From positions 139,017 through 203,016 of the forward strand of contig KV425562.1 of NCBI GenBank assembly GCA_001632425.1: a stretch of DNA of 64,000 nucleotides. Direction: 5' to 3'. The position numbers and the translations under genes are program-made. The first letter of the stretch is position 1. Each line of letters begins with the position of its first letter. The DNA is from Neolentinus lepideus HHB14362 ss-1. Taxonomy: Eukaryota > Basidiomycota > Agaricomycetes > Gloeophyllales > Gloeophyllaceae. The notes under the pieces were generated by a model that worked only from the letters and a program-made list of their open reading frames with translations, searched no databases and had not been told where the DNA came from. Positions 25,603-36,058 of the stretch are shown here, piece after piece.

Positions 25603-26800
25603 TCTGTACTCGTTTTGTCGGACGGAATATCACCGTGGTTTTTGTCATTATAGAACTTCGGCAACTCGACTACTGTGAGATTTACAGGGGAATGGAGCCA
25701 ATCCATGTGTCAGTACGAACGTGTACGGACTTAACGAAGAGTACAATTATTCCGCTCTCGCACTCAGACAATCAGCCATTGTATACGCCAGGTTTGATCT
25801 TGATCCTCGACTTCGAATCTTCATGTCGCACGAACGCCTTGTGATAAACGATCTGATACCATCGGCGCTTCAGCTATTGCCAAGTCAACGTGTCTCACAT
25901 TCAATCTGGAGAGTGCGACAACAGCACACGGTCTAACTTTAAGTAAGGTAATTAGTGTGCGCCGGTGACATTTCGGGACTTGTAAAGATAACTTTGTTTG
26001 CCGTTCGGTAGATTACTGCATTTGGTTCCGTATGGCTTCTCCAATCACGTTTAATCCCCCTCCTACGTGCATAAGCCCTCTACAACAATAAGGACTGCAC
26101 ACTGCGGACCATGCAATATCCGATGACCCGGCTGTGCTAAGCGTTCGCTAGCAACGAAGGGTTCTTTGTAGGGATGTCTCCGTCGCAGGTATGGTGTTGC
26201 TCGGGAAAAGAGGTGCGTAGCCGTTGAATGGTACATCGTCTAGATTCTGACCTAGGACTGAATCAGGCCCATAGATGCCTTTCGGTGGATAGAAGCATCC
26301 CCTGAATAGCTCAGTAAATAGATCTGTGCACGATCCCGGATCTCAGGAGGTGAGAAGTTGGGAGCGCATACAACAATAAGGATCGGCTCGTGGCTCAAAC
26401 AAAAGCGTCACCACGGGCCTGACCGTGTATATCTCATATTCTGTGAGTCACTACGGTCCGTATTTGCTCAGGGTAATTTAACTTTGCCACAGGAACTGAC
26501 CCGAAATGAGATCGCAGGGAGTGGTACGTCCCTTTTTGTTGATAATTTGATGGGTCCCGCGGCGGACAGGCGCGAAAACAATGTCTCATTCCACTCTGCA
26601 GAATATATATATATGCCCCGTCATGTCAAGGTCCAGTCCTTCGGCGTGCTTCTTCGAGAACTGTTTCTGCCGACGCAGCTTTACTTTTTAAAGTTCCACG
26701 CCGCCTTTCGCCCTTCTCTTAAGCACCCTTTGCTTTTGTTTCGGTCGTCCATCTTTCCTTATCCATCTTTCCAACTTCCCTCTTCGTTCACCCGTTCGCC
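25603..26800. other. Gene-poor region and terpene synthase promoter
   Basis: No supported gene. A long frame at 26358-26804 opens on a non-ATG codon and runs into the terpene synthase start; it has no motif. A TATATATATATA run at 26603-26614 lies about 190 bp before the terpene synthase ATG, and a CT-rich leader covers about 26710-26790. Confidence 0.45.
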
Positions 26801-28222
26801 ATGACTGTGATGTCCTCCACTCGCTTCCCCAACGACTCCACCGAGCCCGACCACTTCATCCTCCCTGATCTCGTCGGTCACTGCACATTTCCTCTCACTT
26901 ACCATCCCAATGGCGACGCCATTGCTGCACAGTCCGTTCGTTGGCTCGACCAGATGTGTCCTGAGCTCACTCCCAAGAAGCGGAAAGCTCTCTATGGTCT
27001 CCAGGCGGGCGAACTCACAGCGCAATGCTACCCCTACTCCATTACCGAAGACCGCTTGCGTGTCGTCAGCGACTTTATGAACTACCTTTTCCACCTCGAC
27101 AATATTTCCGACGGGATGATGACACACGACACTGAGAGACTAGCTGATACCGTCATGAACGCGCTCTGGTATCCCCACGAGTATAACCCGACACATACAC
27201 CGGGAAAGGAACAACCAGACGAAGAGATCAATGCCGGCAAGATTGCACGAGAGTATGTTTTTCCCCGCTTTACGTCCCCGCCACCGTTTTACATATCCTT
27301 ATTATCCTACCCCAGTTACTGGGCGCGCTGCATTCAGGAGGCTGGACCTGGTGTCCAGGCCCGCTTCAAGGAATCGCTCTCATTCTTCTTCGAAGCGGTG
27401 CACAAGCAGGCGCAAGATCGCGACGCTGACATTATTCCCGATATCGAATCCTACATTGACGTGCGGCGCGACACCAGTGGCTGCAAGCCCGTCTTTGATC
27501 TGATGGAGTATGCCCTGGGCATCGACTTGCCGGACTATGTCGTCGAGCATCCAGTAATTAAGGCGCTCAATCAAGGCACCAATGACCTGGTCACATGGTC
27601 CAACGTGAGTCTCTCTATTCCTCCTATTGTCTTCGCATAGGCAATATCTAATCTAAGCTTACGTATTTTTAGGACATCTTTTCTTACAACGTGGAGCAGG
27701 CCCGAGGAGACACGCACAATATGGTCGTGATCCTCATGAAGTACCACAATCACACCCTGCAGTCCGCCATCGACTACGTCGGCGGGCTATGCCGCGAGAC
27801 GATCAACACTTTTATCGAGAACAAGACGAAGGTGCCGTCGTGGGGACCCGAGGTCGACAAAGATGTCGCCGGGTACGTGCATGGCCTTCAGGAGTGGATC
27901 GTCGGGTCTCTCCACTGGAGCTTCCAGACCAAGCGATATTTCCAGGACAGGGGTGCGGAGGTCAAGCGGACGCGGTATGTTAAGCTGCTGCCGCTGAAGG
28001 CCGAGGCGGGGTCAGTGCCGTTGCCTGTATCGGCGCCCACCAAGGAGGCAGGGCTCTTCGCCAAGTTTGAGACGAAAGAGGCACCTTCTACGCCGTCCGG
28101 GTTCGAATTCTACAAGAACAGTGAGTGTAGGCTGGGCGTCGCGTCGAGCGAGCGCTGATGCTGCTACAGTATTCTGGTCGCTCTTCAGAGTGATACGGTC
28201 TTCGTTCTTCTCCTGGAACTAG
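26801..28222 (+). CDS. Class I sesquiterpene synthase (basidiomycete type)
   Basis: Converts farnesyl diphosphate to a cyclic sesquiterpene by metal-dependent ionisation. Exons 26801-27252, 27316-27604, 27673-28120 and 28170-28222 sum to 1242 nt, 413 residues. The aspartate-rich metal motif is DNISD (about residue 99-103 in HLDNISDGMM), with Asn where many enzymes have Asp or Glu. The NSE triad NDIFSYNVE follows (about residue 250), as does the RY pair (RTRYV) that binds diphosphate. All metal ligands of the NSE motif are present. The last short exon adds a hydrophobic/basic end (IFWSLFRVIRSSFFSWN) after a low-complexity linker, unusual for this family. If that 49 nt intron is kept, the protein would stop at 28158 instead. 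No P450, transporter or regulator gene is adjacent, so the product stays unknown. Confidence 0.9.
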
Positions 28223-29383
28223 GTCTGCCTCGGTTTCCACGGCCATGTCCTTCACGACCCTCGTGTTTATGGTAAATATTGTTTATTCGTACTATATCTG
28301 AGCATTGTAGATATCTGTCTTTTCTGGTCCCTTTCGTCACCGGGCTTGAGGCCCCTCCCTATCATTCATCTTTCCTGTACACAATTCGTTCTTTCTTACC
28401 TTTAGCTCATCTATTCCACTTCCCCTTCAGTCTCTTCGCCTTCGGTCTTCTGCATTTTCTCCTGTCTCTTTAGGTACTTCTTTTCACTTTGCACTGTATA
28501 CTAACTAGACTGTATCGTCCATCCCTTTTGTCTCCCCTGTGGACGACAAACCTATGCATCCCAATACTCATTTCGAATTTCGAATTTCGCATCGCGGTGC
28601 CAGTCTGACTACTGGGAATGGAAGTATCGCAGCCTTTTAATATTGACGTATAGCGAACACATCATGGTCCTAACCCCTGCAATTGGTTCCGGTTTAACCT
28701 CGACTATGCGTGCGACCGTCGGAGTATGTTGGGACCTCCTCATTGTCCTGAAGGTTTTATTTTCAATTTGCCCATTGTTCCCCCGTTCTGCGCGAGTGCA
28801 TGGCGTCATTGCAGGCATCTTGACTGCTGTTTCGTGAGTTCACCGCCAATTTTTCTCACCGAATTGGCTCTGCGAGAGTGCGTGGTGATCAGGCATATAA
28901 GCGCATGCACAGGCGACGACTTGCGAGATCAGCCGACGATACACCTGGGATAACATGATCTTGTAAAATACTGCTATTTGATAACAGTATGTATACGCAC
29001 AGCGATTACAATTACAAACATGATGAGGCACACAGCTCTATGAACGCTGCGAAAAGCGGCCGGTTAAAGGTATGCAGGGTATAGATAACTTGATATCAGT
29101 TCCACTGCGACAAGAAAACATGCGATCCAAAAAATTTCACCACGCCCTCGTCCATCCTATCCCCCTCAAGCCAAGAAAGAACACAGGTCAGTAAAGCAAC
29201 AGTCCGTCGCGAAACGAGAAAAAGCCCAAGAAGTCAACAGAATTAGGCCAAATCGGAGGAATGGTAATGTTGATTTGACCGTGTTAAATATGTTGCTGGA
29301 GGCTCGTCATGCGTCTGAGTCAAAAGAATCAGTCCACGCGGCCGGAGCACACAAAGTGAGCTAGTGAGACTACCTTACCACGT
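28223..29383. other. Intergenic between convergent genes
   Basis: 1.16 kb between the terpene synthase (+) and the second SH3 gene (-). Pyrimidine-rich at 28370-28480; a short tandem TTTCGAA-type repeat near 28570. No gene recognised. Confidence 0.45.
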
Positions 29384-30577
29384 TCAGATCCTATTCCCGT
29401 AGCGGCTGGCGAGGCTGCTCACGCGCTTCGACGCCCGCCAGTCGCCCATGCTGGGCGGGGGCCGCACCCCCATCCTCCCGCCGAAGCTCTTGTCCAGGCA
29501 CTCGAGCGGCACCATGCCCTGCTCGCCACGCCCGTTCACGCACAGCGCCCAGCCGTCGTCATACTCGCCGAGGATGCGCACCGTCTCCCCCGTCGTGATC
29601 GGCAGCTCGTCGGGCAGCGAGGGGATGAACGTACAGCGCACGATCGCCGCGCTGGCGAGGGCCGCTGCGCCTGCCTGGGTGACGGGCAGCCTGACTGACG
29701 GCGGTGCAAGGCCGTATGTCGGGGGGAATGAGTTGTTGTACGACATCGCCGGGGCGGCCATTGATGCGGCCGCGGCGTACGTGTTGGGCGCAGGAGAGTG
29801 CGGGTTGGGAAGCTCGTGCGCGTCACGGCTGTCGCGATTGTCGCGGATACTCGGCGCACGCTGCGCTAGCCGTGCCTGCTCATACTTCTTCTCTGTAATG
29901 GAGAAGTCGGGGTCATTGACCATACCCGCACCCCAGGTCTTTCGGCGCATCTGGCGCTTGTTAATGTTACGTCTGCGCACGAAGAAGAAGCCGACGGCGA
30001 GGACGCAGACAACGACGACTGCAATGATCGCGCCGATGACTCCTGGAGGAACAGAGGAGCGGTGTACTGCCGAAAGAGAGCCCGAGGTCATGTCAGTGTT
30101 TGCTCCTGCCGTAGCCGAACTTGTGGCGGGGGATGCAGAGGCGGAGGGGGCGATAACTGGCCTAGTGCTCGTCTGAACAGCAGTTTCAAAGCTGCTAGAG
30201 CTCGTCGAGGTGGTAGAAGTTGAGGTTCCAGTGGACGAAGCAGTGGTAGATAACGAGATAGATGTGGATGTGGATGTGGTAGACGAGGAGGTAGACGAGG
30301 AGGTCGTAGCCACAGAGGGCTTAGTAGTCGTAGCAGAGACTGCATCGGTCGACTTACTAGGAGTTACCGTGACGAAGAACGTTGAAGTCGAAGTGGGCGA
30401 CTTGACCTCATTCGACTGCACGATGGAGGCCGGAGTAATACCGCCCGCGACTTGGGTCGCGCTCGCGGCCGGCCTAGCAGGGACGATGCTCGTCACAAAC
30501 GCAGTGACAGTAATGGCCCTCTCCTCCAGAACATGTCCGGGTCCCTGCGCAGCAGGCGACCGTCGGATTATGCCCAT
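29384..30577 (-). CDS. Fus1-like protein: Ser/Thr-rich ectodomain, one TM, SH3
   Basis: Intronless, 397 residues. The N-terminal about 190 residues are Ser/Thr-rich with runs of STST, probably O-mannosylated outside the cell. No classical cleavable signal is visible at the N-terminus, so the TM (VIGAIIAVVVVCVLAVGFFF, about residue 180-200) probably acts as a reverse signal anchor. It is followed by RRRNINKRQMRRK, consistent with an extracellular N-terminus. The cytoplasmic part ends in an SH3 domain (IVRCTFIPSLPDELPITTGE ... GWALCVNGRGEQGMVPLECL). Order of parts is as in yeast Fus1, the cell-fusion scaffold, but sequence identity to it is not claimed. A possible sensor or polarity scaffold; SH3 related to that of 4308-5454. 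The + strand frame lying antisense at 29448-30176 is a shadow. Confidence 0.82.
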   Translation of the reverse strand: MGIIRRSPAAQGPGHVLEERAITVTAFVTSIVPARPAASATQVAGGITPASIVQSNEVKSPTSTSTFFVTVTPSKSTDAVSATTTKPSVATTSSSTSSSTTSTSTSISLSTTASSTGTSTSTTSTSSSSFETAVQTSTRPVIAPSASASPATSSATAGANTDMTSGSLSAVHRSSVPPGVIGAIIAVVVVCVLAVGFFFVRRRNINKRQMRRKTWGAGMVNDPDFSITEKKYEQARLAQRAPSIRDNRDSRDAHELPNPHSPAPNTYAAAASMAAPAMSYNNSFPPTYGLAPPSVRLPVTQAGAAALASAAIVRCTFIPSLPDELPITTGETVRILGEYDDGWALCVNGRGEQGMVPLECLDKSFGGRMGVRPPPSMGDWRASKRVSSLASRYGNRI

Positions 30578-30973
30578 AACTATTTGAGGCTGAATTTGAA
30601 GGATTCTCTAGCGTCGAGCTATCGAATTAAGGAATGTCGGTGGGGTCCCGAAGGAATCCCAAATTTGCCTTTTAGACCAGCGAAAGGGAAGAAACGGAAG
30701 GGGAACAAGGGGAGGGATGAAAGGACGGGATGCCCGACGACAGTGAGCGGATTGGTTCGGCGGTCGCTGTGCGACTGGTATCTATAGCATTGAGGCCAAG
30801 GCACTGCAATTTATGATCGCAAGCCTTCTTTGGCAGATTCTAGACTGCTTCCGCCTATATGTCGCTTTCAGCCACAACTGTTATTATTGTTCGCACTACG
30901 CTCAACTTGGCTGATTGAGCCACTGCAACACAAGACGGTCTCGCAGACAAGGCGAGTTTTTGCATGCATCTAA

Positions 30974-31009
30974 GACGAGGATGGGATTCGAACACGTTGC
31001 TAACCAACG
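30974..31009 (-). pseudogene. tRNA-Ser 3' fragment (variable arm, T arm, 3' acceptor strand)
   Basis: On the minus strand the sequence shows a long variable-arm hairpin (CGTTG-GTTAG-CAACG), then a T-loop with TTCGAATCC and the 3' acceptor strand CCTCGTC. A long variable arm plus this acceptor is typical of tRNA-Ser. No matching 5' acceptor strand GACGAGG or D arm is found within 100 bases upstream, so only the 3' half is present. Compatible with a truncated pseudogene or a piece left by a retroelement. Confidence 0.5.
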
Positions 31010-32800
31010 GTACGCGTCCATTATTGCAGAAAAAGACATGGCGCATCAGGCCGCCCTGACGCTTTATGAAAAATATGATGGCGCCGTCCGGATCCCTGAC
31101 AGCGACTGGGAATGCCGCCGGATCCCTTGTCGATTCCTTGTATTAATTTCTAGGGTTTGCGGGTCCGCTGAGGCACGAACTCGAGTGTCCCCGCCGAAAT
31201 GTCCGAAGAGTCTGATGGGGCAGCATGCGCCGGGCTGACATGTGTATCAGCAGTTTCCCTATTCTTGTGCCAGCATCTGATGCCTGTAGTCCTTTGCGGT
31301 CTGTCTATGTATGTCGCCTATGTCGCCTTGCCGTTCGTTACACATCTGATACATGGCGGTCCTAGCGATCTCGCAGAAGATTTTGAATATCAAGAAAATG
31401 ACCGATACGTGAGTCGAGTAAATTTGGCACATTTGGCGCTCTGACCGCATAGCCATCCTATCTAACTTTGGCTCTTCTCACCGTGTCAAGGCGAAAGCAA
31501 ACTGGTGCAATAGATGTCTGATCTCGATGTCAGCAGCATGTGGACTTCGCATCCACAGGACTACTCGACTATTGTACCTGAACGTGACTCTGTCGAAGAT
31601 TTGAAAGACGTCAACTACTCCAGTGAAGCTTGCCTCATCTATCTCGCTCTGTTTATAATATCAAAGCTCCCATCGTCGATATCATGCTCTCCTATCATCA
31701 GCTGTCGTCAGGCTACTCTCGGAGGGCTCGCCTAGCCTTGCGGAACCGAGGCGCAGTACACTGCGCATGCCATCGAAAGGTCTATTCTCTTGCAACCACA
31801 AGTATAGAAACATCTTGCCAATCAGGTCAGTCGTCCCATCTATCCATCAAGTGCATGACGCGATACTCAGCAATAAAGTATATGACAGAACTCAGCTGCC
31901 ATATAAGATGATCTTATTGTAGGCTAGCATTCATAGCTCTATCTTCGTATTTGAACTCTTCGGGATTTACGCCGCACGAGTGCACTGGTGTACAGTGTCT
32001 CTGATAATCGACTGTGCAGGGTCTGTTTTCTGTACTAACTTACGCCTTTGAGCCCGGACGGGTCTTAAGCTATCACTAGTATGTATTGATGCAAGCCCTT
32101 GCTAGACGAACTGCGCTGAACGCAGGCCATGCTGTATCTACGCTTGCTCGAAATGGATATTGAGGGCTGTATACGATTCCCGCATTCCCTTTTACAATTC
32201 TGGCGACAAGTGTGATTATGCATCGACGTCCCGACGTGTTCGAGGTTCAAATGAGCATAGAAGTTCAGTGTGCGTGCAGCTGCGTCCATATATCATGTTA
32301 CATTTTGTGGGGATACTCCGTCGTTGAGTCTCGGCCAAGGTTGAAGGCAGCCGGGCCTAGGAGGGGAGACTGGTTCCATTCAGCCTTCCTGTTCAGCCAC
32401 TTTGCGGTAAAGTTAACGGTAAGGGCCATATCGCATGTACTCGTGACCGCCCTTCAGTTTACCATCTGTGCTTTAGGACGTCCAAAGGGTCACATTGGCT
32501 CATCGCCGATCTCGATCTCCGGAAGCTATAACAGGCACGCTCTGATTGGCCAAATCTCGGAAAGAAGCGCTGCAATCGGGCCTTCGCCCAATGGCAGCGC
32601 GTGGCGATGAAATGACGTATTGCGGGGAATGTGCTCGTCTGGTAGGTTGGGGCATACTACATCCAAGCCAAGACCGCATCGATCCATCATCGGCGCCATG
32701 CACCTTGTCACTAGGCCCTGCTCGGCCAACCCATTCCCCGTACGTCAGTACTTCTTCCCCATAAGAGCGGGCGTATTCCTCTCTAGCTGGCCTGCGCTGC

Positions 32801-32806
32801 TATAAG
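32801..32806 (+). promoter_or_regulatory. TATA-like box of the HHE gene
   Basis: TATAAG 54-59 bp before the ATG at 32860, followed by a CT-rich leader, as in strongly expressed fungal genes. Confidence 0.4.
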
Positions 32807-32859
32807 ATCCCTCCGTCTCACTCCCACCCCTCCTCCATCTATTACTTGTTGTCAGAACT

Positions 32860-33620
32860 ATGGCCACCACCAAACTCGACGTCACCCAGGAGATCAAGCT
32901 CGACCACGACAACGTCCGTGACCTCTGGAGCCGCTTCCAGGCTGCGACGGCCAGAGAGGAGAAGGCGAACATTGCGAATACGCTGATCAGGGAGATGGCC
33001 ATACACGGTGATGCCGAGTGAGTGCATACGCTTGAAATGCATGGCATGCGCTGGAAGCTTATGACTCACCCAGGGAGATCTCAATCTACAACGACTATTC
33101 CAAGCTCGGCCTCCCAGGCACCGCCGAGCACAACAAGGGTACGTTCCAATATCAGCTCATCCCGCTGGAGTCTGTAATCTTACGCACGCACCTGCTTGTA
33201 GAGGAGCACGCAGAGATCAAGAAGCTCGTCTACGAGGCCGACTCCGCGTCGACGAAGTCGCCCGACTACCACGAGGTCCTCCGCGAGGCCGTCCTCGCCT
33301 TCATAACGCACGCGACCGAGGAGGAGACCGACCAGTTCCCCATCATCCTGGCGAAGCTCACTCCCGATGAGAACGACGTGAGTTTCTCCACGCGTTTTGC
33401 TACCTTTGTTGCTCACCACGACCGCCCACAGAGACTTGCCCGCGACTTCCTCCGAGCACGCAAGATGGTGCCGACGCGGCCACACCCCGCTGCACCCCAG
33501 ACGGGTGGTGTCGCACAGAAGGCTGCTGGTGCGTTGGGATCGGTCCATGACAAGGTCGTCGAGACCCTTGGTGGCCGCGAGTTTGTCGAGCTCAAGTTCC
33601 AACATCCCGAGAACTTCTAG
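32860..33620 (+). CDS. Hemerythrin-like HHE-domain protein
   Basis: Four exons (32860-33017, 33074-33138, 33202-33377, 33432-33620) give 195 residues. A four-helix HHE cation-binding domain fills residues about 10-130: LDHDNVRDLW, IHGDAEEISIY, HNKEEHAEIKKL and ITHATEEETDQFP supply the repeated His/Glu ligands expected for a diiron site. A C-terminal helix-rich part of about 60 residues follows. Fungal HHE proteins are linked to iron, oxygen or nitric oxide handling, but a role cannot be assigned here. No signal peptide; probably cytosolic. Possible TATA box at 32801. Confidence 0.88.
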
Positions 33621-33917
33621 ATTACTCCCGGGACTGCATTTCTGGTTTCGTCGTATTCAAGGGGTGTTATAGGAGTCATTGTATCGCAGATGTACATTAG
33701 TGTATTCTGAAATCATAACCAGTGTACTGCACTTACAGCTGTCAATGGTCGTGCCACAAACAACGTTCACCAGACAGTAGTGATGTATATAACAGTGTTG
33801 ATGTGGTTAGACACCGTTCCACCATAGATATCACAAAACTGCATCGATGAGACAGCTGCGGGTGCTTCACGCTGTCCGCGTAAAAACACCAGCATCGAAA
33901 TGGAGGACTTCGTCAGT
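33621..33917. other. Intergenic between HHE gene and U6
   Basis: Just under 300 bp of AT-rich 3' flank; nothing recognised. Confidence 0.4.
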
Positions 33918-33988
33918 AAAAAGAGCATAAATATTGAGCTCCGTAGAGCTGCCACTCTGGGTAAGCGTGTCATCCTTGTGCAGGGGCC

Positions 33989-34019
<31 letters not shown>

Positions 34020-34043
34020 TTCGTATGTCACCCCAAAGGGGAC
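33918..34043 (-). ncRNA. U6: U6 spliceosomal snRNA
   Basis: Read on the minus strand from 34043: a 5' stem-loop (GTCCCCTTTGGGGTGAC), the AATTGGAACG segment, the ACAGAGA box (GATACAGAGAAGATTAGC) that contacts the 5' splice site, the AGC triad, and the internal stem-loop region CCCCTGCACAAGGATGACAC. All catalytic elements match U6. The 3' part differs from the short yeast or animal tail: it contains an AGCTC-TACG-GAGCT hairpin before a TTTTT pol III terminator (33918-33922). The 3' end is inferred from that T run. No canonical TATA was seen at -30. No internal intron is needed, unlike some basidiomycete and S. pombe U6 genes. Confidence 0.88.
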
Positions 34044-34367
34044 AATCGTAGTAGCGAGGATAGTAGTCTCATGGTAGTGAGAAGTGCATTTTGTTCGGCT
34101 GGCGGGTATGATGTGCACAGCCACCATCATGAAAGTACGTAGTGATTGCTGTCGAAGAGGTCCATTTAAAGTTATGTACTACTGATACACATGATAACAG
34201 TATGGTTTTGGAAACCAAAACCAAAAAGTACAGAACTTGAGTGGGTTCCCGCTTCACAAGCTTGATAAACAACTGAGAGTGGCCTGAGGAGTGATGCGTG
34301 ACAGGCAGCACAACATACGTCACGTACCTTCCAAAAGTAGCAGCTTGCATTTTCTGTTCATTAGCAC
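34044..34367. other. Divergent promoter region of U6 and TIM54
   Basis: 324 bp between the U6 5' end (-) and the TIM54 ATG (+). Nothing beyond promoter function is visible. Confidence 0.45.
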
Positions 34368-35893
34368 ATGAGCACCGACAATGTCCACACTTCGAGTCCG
34401 TCGTCGTCCACGCCGCCCTCATCAGGTGTGCGCATCGTGCTAGGACGGCTGGGCATCCCCTCGTGGCTCTTGCAGCGCCCGAAACTACCCTCACGCAATT
34501 GGCTCATCTTCCTCTCCATAACGTCCACTGTAACAGGCTGTTACATCTATGACCGCCGCGAATGTAAAAGGATAAGGAAGGAGTACCAGGACAAGGTGCG
34601 ATTCCTGGCCGAAGAACCCCTGGGGAGCTTAGACTTGCCGCGGAAGGTGGTTGTTTATGCGGCAAAGTGGCCGGGCGATGATGACTGGGACCGGGGGATG
34701 CGGTATTTTCGCAAGTATGTTAAGGTCTGCAGTTGCTCTCGTTGCACCACTCTCCAGCTAATTATCAGGTGTCCTAGCCGATACTTGTTGCTGCTGCGAT
34801 CGACTACGACATGATCAAAGGGCAGCGGCATGGCGATATAACGCGGCGCATCGCAGACGAAATCAAAACTCACCGGCGAGAACTCTTGGGGCTCGATAAG
34901 AAGTCGGATTCTGTCATGCCCTCACCCACTGACCAATCACCTGAAGTTATTCGTAGAAGAGAGCTCGAAGGTGGCTTGGTGATTGTAGGACGCCCGACGT
35001 TCAAGGAGTTCATGGCGGGCCTCAAAAAGGGTTGGTCAGAGACTCTGCGAAAGGTGGACAGGGAGGAGGAACTCGCGCAGACGTTAGCGGATGATGGTGT
35101 ATTTGACGAACTCGAGCCTGAGTTGGAGAAGGGGGCGCTGGAGGGAGAGGACGGGGAGCCGATACCGACGCCCTCGAAGTTGCCTTCCTCCGTATACTCG
35201 CCGTTCCAGCAAATTGCTCGACAGCGGTCTATACCAAGACCGAAATCCAAAGCGGAGGAAATCGCCGAGACACTCGACACACCTCCCAGCACGATCACCA
35301 CCCTCCCTCCCATGCTCTTGGTACCCTTCACCAACCACCTCGGATTCAAACAAATCCCGTACATGCTATGGGACTTCTTCAACGAACGTGCAAAGGTGCG
35401 CGCAGGCTCAGAGGCTGCTTACAAGCTGGTTATGAGACACACACGTCCATTTATCGGTCCCCCCCTCTCTGATTCACTTGTTCCGTCCGATACTTCCACG
35501 TCTCTCGACGTTATCACACCCATAACCACCAACTCAGACCTCGGCTTCGATATCATTGCCGAAACATTCTATAAATCTTCTACCCTTTCTCTCCCCTCCG
35601 AAATTGCTAAAGCCCGCAAGGAATACTACAACGCCCTCCCTGCGCGACTCAAGGCCTCCCGGGACATCGCACGCGGAGTACGTGAATTAACGAAGGATGA
35701 GCGGGCGAACCCCCCGCCTACTGAGGTCGAGTTACGGGCGGAGCGGATGAAGAAGGAGTCAAGGTGGACAGCGGACGAGGAGGGGTGGGAGGTGGTTAGA
35801 CCGGATAAGCCCACCGAGTGGGATCCACGTTTTGCGGACGCCCTTGAGGTGTTTGTTGAGCCTCCTACTGAGGAAAGTGAAAAGGTATCTTAG
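34368..35893 (+). CDS. TIM54: Tim54, TIM22 translocase subunit
   Basis: Inner-membrane subunit of the TIM22 complex, which inserts carrier proteins. Two exons (34368-34724, 34778-35893; 53 nt intron) give 490 residues. After a Ser/Pro-rich start comes GIPSWLLQRPKLPSRNWLIF and a single membrane segment (LIFLSITSTVTGCYIYD), then the family blocks RKVVVYAAKWPGDDDWDRG, RKYVKPILVAAAIDYD across the splice, and later LLVPFTNHLGFKQIPYMLWD. The C-terminal block EWDPRFADAL is also typical. An alternative intron at the end (donor at 35886) could replace the last residue with a Glu-rich extension, but the simple stop is preferred. Convergent with MER3. Confidence 0.93.
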
Positions 35894-36058
35894 GGGTATT
35901 ATATATAGTTGATGCTTTGCTCAATATAATCGGAAGCTCTCCTCTCGTATGTACAGGAATCGGAGGAAGCTGGTGCAGTAGACAACGAGCAAGCGTATGT
36001 ATCAAGTACTACAACGGAAAGCGTTCGAACAACGACGCGAAATTCGAAACACAGACGA

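Larger units (their letters stand above)
30578..32859. other. Gene-poor 2.3 kb region
   Basis: Holds the promoters of the two flanking genes and a tRNA-Ser 3' fragment (30974-31009). Frames at 30915-32805 are short, overlap and resemble nothing known. No terminal repeats or transposase motifs seen. Confidence 0.45.

Noticed and set aside
26358..26804. 148-residue frame before the terpene synthase
   Set aside because: Opens at a non-ATG codon and covers the TATA box and CT-rich leader; not coding in character.
29448..30176. 242-residue + strand frame
   Set aside because: Antisense to the SH3 membrane protein; mirrors its Ser/Thr and Ala codons.
23234..30577. Terpenoid biosynthetic gene cluster around the terpene synthase
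   Set aside because: Neighbours are an F-box/WD40 protein and an SH3 membrane protein; no P450, oxidoreductase, transporter or transcription factor is visible.
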